Assembly (NCBI GenBank): GCA_023489275.1
Contig: JAMDDD010000020.1
Coordinates: 1 to 33,970, forward strand
DNA from: Actinomycetota bacterium
GTDB taxonomy: Bacteria > Actinomycetota > Thermoleophilia > BMS3ABIN01
Length of the DNA: 33,970 nt
Direction: 5' to 3'
Shown: positions 15,862 through 23,523 of the stretch, in pieces
Numbering within the stretch: position 1 is the first letter of the stretch
Layout: every line of letters starts with the position of its first letter
Notes under the pieces: model-generated
The model's input: only the letters and a program-made list of their open reading frames with translations
Databases searched by the model: none
Told to the model about the DNA's origin: nothing
Program-made: the position numbers and the translations under genes

Positions 15862-16944
15862 TTAACCGGGATCCTTTTTTGATCTCATCATCTTTTTTGC
15901 CATAAATTTCAGTTTGCGTTTCACCATCAGCGTGGCAGGGGGAGTCAACTCGTTGCCGGCTTCCTGCAGCATTTCGCGGATGGGCAAATCATACGGGCAT
16001 TTCTCTTCACACTCGCCGCATTCCTGGCAATCCGCAGCGGTAACGCCCAAAGCCCGGTATTCATCCTCAATCCACGGATCCCGGGAAGCGTATCGCCGGT
16101 GGTAATTTGCCATCCAGAGTATCTTCGGTATATTGATCCCTTCGGGACAGGGCTGGCAGTACTCGCAGCGACGGCAGAAAGTACCGCCCAGCTGACTGGC
16201 GTTTTCCAGAAGCTCATCTCTCTCCGCTTCTGTTAGCGGCCTGAAGTTTCGCGCCGTTTCCAGGTTTGACTCAACCTCGGCAGTGCTTTTCATGCCGACG
16301 AGAACCGCATCCGCCACCGAATCTAGACAAAAGCTGATGCCCAGGCGCGGATCATCGAGGGTACCGCCGCATACCGGCTTCATGGCGATGATGCCGATAT
16401 CCATCCGACGGGCCAGTGGCAGCAGTTCCTGCTCCGATTCCCGGTCAACTATGTTGATCGCCGTCATCACCGTGTCAAAATGACCGGTTTTGACGGCAGC
16501 AGCCAGTATCGAAGGCCGGTGCCCGGTGACTCCGATAAAGCGGACTTTGCCGTCCTGCTGAGCCTGCTTTAATGCTTCCAGGGCGCCCCCGGGAGCCAGG
16601 ACGCGGTCCAGTTGCTCGGCGGTTTTAAGGCTGTGCACCTGGTAAAGATCGATATAGTCGGTGGCAAGCCGGCGGAGGCTCTGATCAATTGCCCGGGCCA
16701 TCCCGGGAGCACCGCGCTCGGGAGATTTTGTGGCGATAATCCTTGATTCGCGATGGTGCCCGAGGAAGCGGGATAGCTTTTCTTCGCTGTCGCCGTACCC
16801 CTCGGCGGTGTCCGCGAAATTGATGCTGCCTGCGAGCGCCGCTTCAATGACGGCGCCAGCTTGGTCGTGGCTCAGCTTGATCAGCGGAATGCCGCCCAGG
16901 CCGAGCCGGTAGACTTCCAGATTTGTGCGTCCGAGACGTGCCAT
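15862..16944 (-). CDS. Aldo/keto reductase fused to a two-[4Fe-4S] ferredoxin-like C-terminus
   Basis: 360 residues. The barrel starts at ARLGRTNLEVYRLGLGG and carries the aldo/keto reductase tetrad Asp45, Tyr50, Lys73 and His104 (NFADTAEGYG, ATKS, YQVHS). The C-terminus has two tetra-Cys motifs: CRRCEYCQPC (Cys257, 260, 263, 266) and CQECGECEEKC (Cys306, 309, 312, 316), the second followed by Pro as in ferredoxins. Relatives are annotated as aldo/keto reductases with 4Fe-4S binding domain. The expected reaction is reduction of a carbonyl, or the reverse, with NAD(P)H and an electron path to the clusters. In this locus it could reduce a keto-sugar or pass electrons to the radical SAM enzymes; both are inference. 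It sits between the two flippase genes and 51 bases after the upstream one. Confidence 0.88.
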   Translation of the reverse strand: MARLGRTNLEVYRLGLGGIPLIKLSHDQAGAVIEAALAGSINFADTAEGYGDSEEKLSRFLGHHRESRIIATKSPERGAPGMARAIDQSLRRLATDYIDLYQVHSLKTAEQLDRVLAPGGALEALKQAQQDGKVRFIGVTGHRPSILAAAVKTGHFDTVMTAINIVDRESEQELLPLARRMDIGIIAMKPVCGGTLDDPRLGISFCLDSVADAVLVGMKSTAEVESNLETARNFRPLTEAERDELLENASQLGGTFCRRCEYCQPCPEGINIPKILWMANYHRRYASRDPWIEDEYRALGVTAADCQECGECEEKCPYDLPIREMLQEAGNELTPPATLMVKRKLKFMAKKMMRSKKDPG

Positions 16945-16995
16945 GAGATTTCAAAACACGGCTTTGTTATAGAAAAGCCGCTCATCGTAAGCGTA

Positions 16996-18444
16996 TCACA
17001 AACGCATCCATGTACTTCCCGGTCGAAGAGCGCCCCCGAGGCCGGTGGCGGCCGCGTAAGCGGCCAGCCCCGCGGCCAGCGAAACCCATACTCCCAGCCC
17101 GGATGTAAGCCCCGCCGCCGCCGCCATCAGGAGGCCCGCGGCCACCGGCAGCCCGAAAGCGCCGGCGGCGCCATGCCCGGGGGCAAGCACCCGGCCGAGC
17201 AGCCGGTGTACCTGAAACAGCCAGATGGCGGTTGCCGCCACCATCGCCACCGCCGCCCCCCTGACCCCGAAATAGTGAATCAGGAAAAAATCGAGAATGG
17301 CAATGATTATCGCCGTGACAACCGTTGAGCCGGCGGCCGCCCGCTCCCTGTCGGTTACCACCAGCGTGTTGAAGCCCACCGTCACCATCATCAGCATCGG
17401 AATGGACCAGATCAGGATCTGCAGCGTCACGATCGACCCGGCGAAGGCGGACGGCATCAGGGTCCGGATCAGCGGCCCCGCGATCATCGTGACCGTAAAC
17501 GCCAGCGGTACCCCGGCAAGTCCCACCGCCCGGTACCAGAACCATGTCGCCGCCTCCCCGTCGTCAGGATCACTGGCAAACCGGCGGGTCAACCCCGGCA
17601 GCAGTGTCCGCGCCAGGATGATCGGCGCCCAGACAAAAAAGGCAAAAAAGGAATAGGCGGCGTTGTAAATTCCGACCGCGATGTCGCCGCGCAGCCATTC
17701 CATGATCAGCGTGTCCACCCGGAAGTAAACCAGCGTCGCGATGGCCGACAGCGCGAAGGGCGCGGTGCCGCGGACGACCTCCGTCAGTTCGCGGCGTGAA
17801 AATCCAAACGAAAATGAGGTCAACCGCGATCCGGAGTAGGCCATTCTGAGTCCGCTCTCGATCAGATACCCCAGCAGAAAAGCGCCGGTGACCGCAACCA
17901 CTGAGTAACCCGCTTTCAGGGCGGCAAAGCCGGCGGCAAGATAAACGACGCGCCCGGCGACCGCAAACACGGCAGAAGCGCTGAAGCGCTGGTAGGCGGT
18001 AAAAATCGTATCCGTGGTAAAGATAAATGAGGATACAAACGCCGCCGCCAGCCCCAGCAGCAGGACATCCCGTTTGGTGGGTCCCGGCGGCACCGCCACC
18101 AGGACCGCCAGCACCACAACCGTCAACAATGCCGACGCCAGAATCTGCATCACCAGAATCATCCCGGCCAGCGGCGCCCGCCGATCTTCGTGCCGGACAA
18201 GTTCCCGGGCGCCAAACCGGGAAAGGCCCATATCCCCGAGCGCCGAGAGCATCTCTACGGAAGCCAGCGTAAAAGCGAAAACACCGAAGAGGGGCACGCC
18301 CAGCCGGGCGGCGGCATAAAGCTGGAAAGGCAGCGAAGCCAGCCGGGCGAACAGGCGCGCCAGCAGCAGATAGCCAGAGTGTTTCAGCACCTCAAACCGT
18401 TCGGCGGCTTCCCGGCTTTTTAACAAATATCTGATGTTTGACAT
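16996..18444 (-). CDS. Wzx-like oligosaccharide flippase (copy 2)
   Basis: 482 residues, polytopic, MOP/Wzx family like the protein at 14438. It shares GDMGLSRFGARELVR (about 72-86) and the following helix pattern with that paralog. Arg and Glu-rich loops alternate with Ala/Val/Leu-rich helices, and the last two helices are strongly Ala/Gly-rich. The predicted role is transfer of a polyprenyl-pyrophosphate-linked glycan across the cytoplasmic membrane. It starts 3 bases after the stop of the membrane glycosyltransferase at 18448, so it is co-transcribed. GC is higher than in copy 1, so the two copies have diverged or have different origins. Confidence 0.85.
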   Translation of the reverse strand: MSNIRYLLKSREAAERFEVLKHSGYLLLARLFARLASLPFQLYAAARLGVPLFGVFAFTLASVEMLSALGDMGLSRFGARELVRHEDRRAPLAGMILVMQILASALLTVVVLAVLVAVPPGPTKRDVLLLGLAAAFVSSFIFTTDTIFTAYQRFSASAVFAVAGRVVYLAAGFAALKAGYSVVAVTGAFLLGYLIESGLRMAYSGSRLTSFSFGFSRRELTEVVRGTAPFALSAIATLVYFRVDTLIMEWLRGDIAVGIYNAAYSFFAFFVWAPIILARTLLPGLTRRFASDPDDGEAATWFWYRAVGLAGVPLAFTVTMIAGPLIRTLMPSAFAGSIVTLQILIWSIPMLMMVTVGFNTLVVTDRERAAAGSTVVTAIIIAILDFFLIHYFGVRGAAVAMVAATAIWLFQVHRLLGRVLAPGHGAAGAFGLPVAAGLLMAAAAGLTSGLGVWVSLAAGLAAYAAATGLGGALRPGSTWMRL

Positions 18445-18447
18445 TTT

Positions 18448-19914
18448 TTATGATCCCGGGTTAGCCAGCAGGCGCAGAACCCCTTTTTTCCGATCATAGC
18501 CGAACTGGTAAGCCTTTCGCAGCAAACCCTGGTTAAACGAGTCACCCGCGACGAATGCCCTGATATCGGAGCGCCTGTAAGTGATGGCGATCGCCGGCGG
18601 CAAAGTTACCTGATCAAAAACAGAGTAACCTGACATGACTGGCACGTCCCGATAAAAGAACACAGCGCCCGGCGCCGGATCCGGGACCAGTTTTTTTGTC
18701 TGGGACAGGATCGAGCCGCTGACGGCGTCCGCCGCCTGCCATGGTTGATTGTTCTTTTGAATCGCGACCACATCGAATAACATGATACATACAAGTAAAA
18801 ACGTCAATACATGCCGCAGTTTTCGCTTGCCGGCGCCGAGGTCGAATAAAGCGGCGACGATCATCGTCACGAAGGCAAGCTCCGGAATGAAGAGATAGCG
18901 GCTATTGGCCAGGCCCTGGGTGACGCCAATGATGAAAACAAACGGAAAGACCGGGGTCAGCGACAGTACAAAGAACAGCCCGAAGAAGATCGCGGCCCGC
19001 CGGTTTGCCGGAAGATTCGGACGGCGAATGACGCGGACCAGAAGCAGCATGATCAGAATCAACGCCGCTGCCAGCGCCGCCGTGAAGGGAACCACCGCCG
19101 GGCTGACCCTGAGCCAGCTGAAAGGAAATATAAAAGCCACCGCAGAGAAGAAGGCCGCCCGCGCTGACGGCATGCCAATGACGGGAGCGGCGCCGCCCAT
19201 CCCATGCAGAACCGCCAGCCTGGCAATCATGTAAACGAGGAATACCCCGCCCAGCGGCAGCCACCGGCGCGCGGCGGCGCGCCAGAACCCGGCGCGGTCA
19301 TAAGCGCGAGTGTCCACTGCCGGGTCTTTCCGGTAGACAATCTCCATTAGCGGGATCAGGCCCACCAGCATCACGGCCGGCTCCTTTGTCAACATAGCCG
19401 CGAGTGCGGCCGCAAGCGATCCGGTATAGGAAACGGCGCCTCCCCGTTTCAGAAAAATAAAATAAAGTCCCAGGGATAGAATCATCAAAAACAGGGCCGC
19501 CAGGTCAAAGCGGACTGCTGACCAGGTTACCGCTTCGACGTCAACCGGAGCCAGGGCGAACAACAGGGCTGCAAAATATGCGCTTAGCTTTTTCATACCC
19601 AGTTGCCCGAGAAACCAGAAAAGCAGGGACGCATCCAGACCCTGAAGAAAAAGGCTGAAGATATGGGAAAACAGCACCGAGGCGCCAAAGAAGCGCCACT
19701 CGAGCCAGTAAAAGAACTCACCCAGCGGCCGGAAGAAGATTATCTGCGCATACGCCAGCCGCCACAGCTCCAGGATGCCGATATCCTTGACCTGCCCCAG
19801 GAGCCAGTAGTCATCGCGGATGAGCGGATCATGTAAAATAGGCGCATACGTCAAGAAGACGGCGGCAAAGAGGAAAAAATAAGCCGCGCCTGAATATCTC
19901 TTCAAAAATGACAT
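18448..19914 (-). CDS. Polytopic GT-C-like membrane protein (probable glycosyltransferase)
   Basis: 488 residues, about ten to twelve hydrophobic segments. After the first helix comes HDPLIRDDYWLLGQV (28-42), whose Asp34-Asp35 are placed like the catalytic acids of GT-C enzymes. FRPLGEFFYWLEWRFFG and HIFSLFLQGLDASLLFWFL follow, similar to the N-terminal membrane part of O-mannosyltransferase/TMTC-like proteins. ALAPVDVEAVTWSAVRFD is also shared with that group. No TPR domain follows; the C-terminus is a short soluble tail. The expected action is sugar transfer from polyprenyl phosphate outside the membrane. It is the first gene of the long minus-strand operon containing both flippases, the reductase and AsnB. 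Family assignment is moderately sure; donor and acceptor are unknown. Confidence 0.7.
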   Translation of the reverse strand: MSFLKRYSGAAYFFLFAAVFLTYAPILHDPLIRDDYWLLGQVKDIGILELWRLAYAQIIFFRPLGEFFYWLEWRFFGASVLFSHIFSLFLQGLDASLLFWFLGQLGMKKLSAYFAALLFALAPVDVEAVTWSAVRFDLAALFLMILSLGLYFIFLKRGGAVSYTGSLAAALAAMLTKEPAVMLVGLIPLMEIVYRKDPAVDTRAYDRAGFWRAAARRWLPLGGVFLVYMIARLAVLHGMGGAAPVIGMPSARAAFFSAVAFIFPFSWLRVSPAVVPFTAALAAALILIMLLLVRVIRRPNLPANRRAAIFFGLFFVLSLTPVFPFVFIIGVTQGLANSRYLFIPELAFVTMIVAALFDLGAGKRKLRHVLTFLLVCIMLFDVVAIQKNNQPWQAADAVSGSILSQTKKLVPDPAPGAVFFYRDVPVMSGYSVFDQVTLPPAIAITYRRSDIRAFVAGDSFNQGLLRKAYQFGYDRKKGVLRLLANPGS

Positions 19915-20062
19915 TTGCGAATCGCAGTCCCGTTTCGGGTTCAGGAATAATTTCAGAGACTATCTCAAAAAGATAATTTGCGGCGAGGCGCGAAAAGGCC
20001 GCAACCCTTATATACCTGTTGAGGCAGGCTCTTAATCAAAGCCAGACGGCGGGGAGGACAAT
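19915..20062. promoter_or_regulatory. Divergent intergenic region with two hairpins before a small plus-strand ORF
   Basis: 148 bases between the start of the minus-strand operon and a small plus-strand ORF. A 7-bp stem TTGCGGC (19978-19984)/GCCGCAA (19998-20004) is followed by a short CCTG/CAGG hairpin near 20016-20029, then GGGGAGG before the TTG at 20063. Promoters for both directions should be here; I could not fix them. It may be a structured 5' leader of the small ORF. Confidence 0.4.
20051..20057 (+). promoter_or_regulatory. Shine-Dalgarno site for the small ORF
   Basis: GGGGAGG, five bases before the TTG at 20063. It is the best reason to believe the small ORF is translated. Confidence 0.5.
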
Positions 20063-20272
20063 TTGGACACAAATGATTACCGGGAACTGGAGCTGGCGCT
20101 CCGGAAAGAAGCCGCGGAAGCAAAAGCTGCAGGGGAAGCGTGGCCGGCTGATGAAGTGTCCCGGAGGCTCGCAGAAGTCGCCGATGCACTGGCCGCGATC
20201 AGGCGGCGCCCGGAAACCGGCATCAACGCCAGCATGGGGAAACGCTCCGGCAGCGCCCAGGAGGATGTCTAG
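20063..20272 (+). CDS. Small uncharacterised protein (69 residues)
   Basis: I do not recognise a family. It starts at a TTG five bases after GGGGAGG. Residues 6-50 are strongly charged and helical in pattern (ELELALRKEAAEAKAAG, then EVSRRLAEVADALAAIRRR), suggesting two amphipathic helices. The tail is polar and Gly/Ser-rich (GINASMGKRSGSAQEDV). Its end overlaps the stop of the convergent B12-type radical SAM gene by 4 bases. It might be a small regulatory or adaptor protein. A leader-plus-core RiPP precursor next to radical SAM enzymes is conceivable but weakly supported, since the tail has no Cys, aromatic residue or repeated core motif. Confidence 0.5.
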   Translation: MDTNDYRELELALRKEAAEAKAAGEAWPADEVSRRLAEVADALAAIRRRPETGINASMGKRSGSAQEDV

Positions 20273-21747
20273 CCCTCTCTGACGCCCCTCATTAGCCACC
20301 AGTCAACCGGCAACTGCCAGAACTGGTGCCGGCAGCGGGCCCCGCTGATGGCGCTGGCGGCGCCCACATATGAGCGGCGCAGCCAGCTGCGCGAGGCGCG
20401 CCGGCGGACCCACTCGGAAGGATAACCGTAAACCAGGTAGAACTCGCGCTGGCGCTGCCGGTTCTGAAATCCCTTGTTGATCCAGGGCAGGCTGCTGGCT
20501 ACCGTATTAAAGGAAGCCCACTCCTCAAGCGACTGGGGCTGGGTCAGCCCCAGCTCGGCCGCTTTGTCGTAAAGAGCATTGCCGGGCGTCGGGGCGTAGA
20601 AGTGCAGCTGTGAGTTGTATTCTCCGACGATCTTTGATACTTCCTCCATTACCCGCCATGTTTCCTCGATCTCCGCCTCGGTTTCGCCGGGAAAGCCGAC
20701 GATGAAGCTGTAGGTAATCTTGATCCCGTGCCGGGTCGCTACCCGCGCCGCCGTCAGGATATCCTCCGGGGCGATGTCTTTTTGCATCGCTTCCAGCTGC
20801 GTTTCGGAACCGCTCTCCGCCCCCACCAAAAACGCCCACAGACCGCTGCGTTTCAGGGTGTCAAAAGTCTGTTCGGAAAACTTGCCCAACTGCGGCGCCC
20901 TGGCGTTGGCGGCCCAGCCCAGCCGCATCCCCTGCTCGATCATCCCCTGGGAGATTTCCAGCGCCCGCTTTTCCTTGACAAAATAGGTAGAATCAAAATA
21001 CATGATTCCGTTGACATCAAGGAAGCTTTGTAAAAATTCCAGGTCAGACAGCACGCGGTCCGGCTTGTAAGCCCGCCAGGCGCGTCCGTACACCTGCGGC
21101 TCGGCACAGAACTGGCAGCGGGCGGGACACCCCTGGCTGGAAACGTAATTGATGGCGCGGCTGCCAACATGCATGTTGTTCAGGTACTGCCGCGGGTTGC
21201 GCAACTTCTCATAGGGCAGCCGCGGAAAGCCGTTGATGTCAGCTACCGGCCGGTCCGGGTTGGTAACGGTCTCGCCGCCCTGCGTGAAGGTAATCCCGTC
21301 CACGCCGGTGTAGTCCTCGCCTTCGCTGATACGGCCGGCCAGCTCCACCATCGTCAGCTCGCCCTGGCCGCGGACAACGGCGTCGACGTACTGGTTCCGG
21401 CTCGTCTGCTCCGGCAGAATTGACGGATGATAGCCGCCCCAGACGATGGGGAGCTCCAGCCCGGCGGCGCGCACCGCCCGGGCGGCCTCCAGGCCGTAAT
21501 GGATCTGCGGACCGGTCATGCAGCTGATGCCGAGCAGCGATGCTCCGCGGCACTCCGACAGCAGCAGCTGCGTCCACGCCGGCTCGACATTGGCGTCGAT
21601 CAGCGAGACGTCGAATCCTTCGGCAAACAGCGGCGCCGAAACCGCCAGGATCGGCAGCGGCGCCCAGGTCCAGGGATGGTATTGCTTGCCAAAATGGTTA
21701 CGAGGATAAAGTAAGACGATCTTTTTTGAATTCTCGGATGATTTCAT
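20269..21747 (-). CDS. B12-binding-type radical SAM protein (paralog group A, copy 3)
   Basis: 492 residues. The B12 domain has KKIVLLYPRN, PLPILAVSAPL, LPIVWGGYHPSILPE (about 99-113) and VVRGQGELTM. The radical SAM motif is CPARCQFC (Cys207, Cys211, Cys214), exactly the positions of the paralog at 9454. YFDSTYFVKE, LVGAESGSE and YSFIVGFPGE follow, and the tail ends LPVDWWLMRG, echoing the other two group A copies. It stands alone, with 96 bases to the GT39 gene upstream and a convergent small ORF downstream, so it may have its own promoter. Enzyme class is clear; reaction and substrate are not. Possible roles are C-methylation or radical rearrangement of a glycan or lipid intermediate. Confidence 0.9.
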   Translation of the reverse strand: MKSSENSKKIVLLYPRNHFGKQYHPWTWAPLPILAVSAPLFAEGFDVSLIDANVEPAWTQLLLSECRGASLLGISCMTGPQIHYGLEAARAVRAAGLELPIVWGGYHPSILPEQTSRNQYVDAVVRGQGELTMVELAGRISEGEDYTGVDGITFTQGGETVTNPDRPVADINGFPRLPYEKLRNPRQYLNNMHVGSRAINYVSSQGCPARCQFCAEPQVYGRAWRAYKPDRVLSDLEFLQSFLDVNGIMYFDSTYFVKEKRALEISQGMIEQGMRLGWAANARAPQLGKFSEQTFDTLKRSGLWAFLVGAESGSETQLEAMQKDIAPEDILTAARVATRHGIKITYSFIVGFPGETEAEIEETWRVMEEVSKIVGEYNSQLHFYAPTPGNALYDKAAELGLTQPQSLEEWASFNTVASSLPWINKGFQNRQRQREFYLVYGYPSEWVRRRASRSWLRRSYVGAASAISGARCRHQFWQLPVDWWLMRGVREG

Positions 21748-21843
21748 CGATGTATAAAGTTTATCGAAAATTGGCCTTTATTCATTTGCGAAACCGTTAC
21801 GGCAGATTTTCTCTTAATCCACTACGCAGTCTACATCAAAGTG

Positions 21844-23523
21844 TCAAATCCCCGCTGCAGGTTGCAACCGAAAGATCAGTGTCTCCTGGCTTGTTCCCGG
21901 CAGCACCCGGCCAACCAGTTTCCAATCCGGATGTGCCGATTCGCCCCCGGTCAGTCGCGAGAGCGTCGGCCTCCAGGTGCTAATCTCGCTGGCCCCAATA
22001 ACAAGAAAATCAACATGATGTTTTCTGGCGTAATCAGTCGTGCGATTGTAATCGTCATACGGAAGCAGAATCGAGGTGCCGCCGGAATAATAAGCGGCGC
22101 TATACTCGCGACTCATCACATTGTGCCCTTGACCGGCGGTTTGCTTTATGTACAAGCCGGCGTCCTTATATCCTACCGGGTAACTCATTTTAAATGAGGT
22201 CTTGACGGCAAAAGCCAGTACCGGCAACAGCACCAGCGCGCCGATCACCCACGGAGTCGCACGCACCAATGTTTGCTTCCTTGACGAGGTAAATACGGTA
22301 TCCACAGTTTCCCTGGCCCAGCCAACCAGCCGGTCCCATCCTTCGGCAACCCAGATCATCAGCAGTGGCACAAAAGGCATAAAGAAGCGGTCGTGGGCAT
22401 ACATGGCCAGGATGACAATGACTGGACCCATCATCAATAACAGGTAGCCGACGCCCAGCGCCCGGCGGCGGTTCCAGGCAGTGGCAAACAATCCCAACCC
22501 CATCAGTGGCAGCAGCCAGAGGGGGATAACCTTCGGCAACTCCTGGTTGTAGAAATCCAGAGACTGATTGACAAAAGTCTTGGCTGCGCTAACCGGCTGC
22601 TTGATGATATAAGTCATCAGATCCTCATTCGGAAGCACCATTATCTTCGTCTGGTAATTGTCAGCCGTAAGGCTGAGCAACTGCCTGTCCCAATCGACCG
22701 AGCCAGCGCTGATATTGTGAGTGGAATCGTAAATGTTGCCCGAGTTTAATTTTCCGTCATATGTCCACTTTCCCAGTTGGGAATGCAGAAAAACGATGTA
22801 GGGCGCGGCAAAAATGAAAAAAAGCGCCAGGAATACGACGAGGACTTTTGCCATCTGACGCCACGAGCGCCGGGTCACGCCGATGATGACCGCCAGCGCC
22901 GCCAGCACGACCGCATAATAGATCCCGGAGGGATTGGTAAGATACGCCAGCCCGACCGCGGCGCCGGCCAGCGAGCCGGAGAGAATACTCCGGTCCCTGA
23001 GCATCCGGTAGCCGAAAAGAATCCCCATCAGGAGAAAGAAGATATAAACGCTTTCGGTATAGACCAGAGAGGAATACTGGACAAACAACGGGGTGACGGC
23101 CATCAGAGCCGCCGCCATCAGGCCCACGCGCCGGCTGGACAGTTCGGCACCAAGGAGATATGTGGGAATCAGCAGCAGGCTTCCGAAGATGGTGACGACA
23201 ATGTACGCCGCCAGGACGTAATGTCGCACCATCGTCGCCACGCCGGCGATGAAAAAGGGAAGGAGCGGTGAAAAATGGGTAGCAGTATCGCCGGTAATAT
23301 CCCAGAGTCCATGACCGCTGGCCAAGTTTTGCGCCATGCGCACATAAGCGGTCTCATCCAGCTGGATCATCTGTCTTGTCAACACCGCCAGCACCCGGAT
23401 CGTGAAGGCGGCCAGCACCAGCAAGAACAGGATACGGCCGGTGGTAAAAAAGGATTTATCGCCCTGGGCGGGTTTTATTCTATTTGCCTCTTTTGTGGAA
23501 AAGCCTGATTCCATCCTGGTCAA
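21844..23523 (-). CDS. GT39-family (PMT_2/ArnT-like) membrane glycosyltransferase
   Basis: 559 residues. A cytoplasmic N-terminal tail of about 28 residues precedes the first helix, then QLDETAYVRMAQNLASG (about 54-70), with Asp56-Glu57 as the GT-C catalytic/metal acids. THFSPLLPFFIAG and SRRVGLMAAALMAVTPLFVQYSSLVYTE (shown in two pieces in the protein) are typical of the family. About eleven helices and a C-terminal soluble domain follow. It transfers a sugar from polyprenyl phosphate to a lipid, glycan or protein at the outer membrane face. The TTG at 23523 and ATG at 23514 are both possible starts. Either makes a 35-44 base overlap with the DUF2079 gene upstream, consistent with translational coupling. 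It is the last gene of the six-gene operon. It is full length, unlike the GT39 fragment at 127. Confidence 0.85.
   Translation of the reverse strand: MTRMESGFSTKEANRIKPAQGDKSFFTTGRILFLLVLAAFTIRVLAVLTRQMIQLDETAYVRMAQNLASGHGLWDITGDTATHFSPLLPFFIAGVATMVRHYVLAAYIVVTIFGSLLLIPTYLLGAELSSRRVGLMAAALMAVTPLFVQYSSLVYTESVYIFFLLMGILFGYRMLRDRSILSGSLAGAAVGLAYLTNPSGIYYAVVLAALAVIIGVTRRSWRQMAKVLVVFLALFFIFAAPYIVFLHSQLGKWTYDGKLNSGNIYDSTHNISAGSVDWDRQLLSLTADNYQTKIMVLPNEDLMTYIIKQPVSAAKTFVNQSLDFYNQELPKVIPLWLLPLMGLGLFATAWNRRRALGVGYLLLMMGPVIVILAMYAHDRFFMPFVPLLMIWVAEGWDRLVGWARETVDTVFTSSRKQTLVRATPWVIGALVLLPVLAFAVKTSFKMSYPVGYKDAGLYIKQTAGQGHNVMSREYSAAYYSGGTSILLPYDDYNRTTDYARKHHVDFLVIGASEISTWRPTLSRLTGGESAHPDWKLVGRVLPGTSQETLIFRLQPAAGI

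Noticed and set aside
19965-20189. 74-codon minus-strand frame opposite the small plus-strand ORF
   Set aside because: Pro/Leu/Arg-rich with no recognisable motif; the plus-strand frame has the better ribosome site and a coherent helical pattern.
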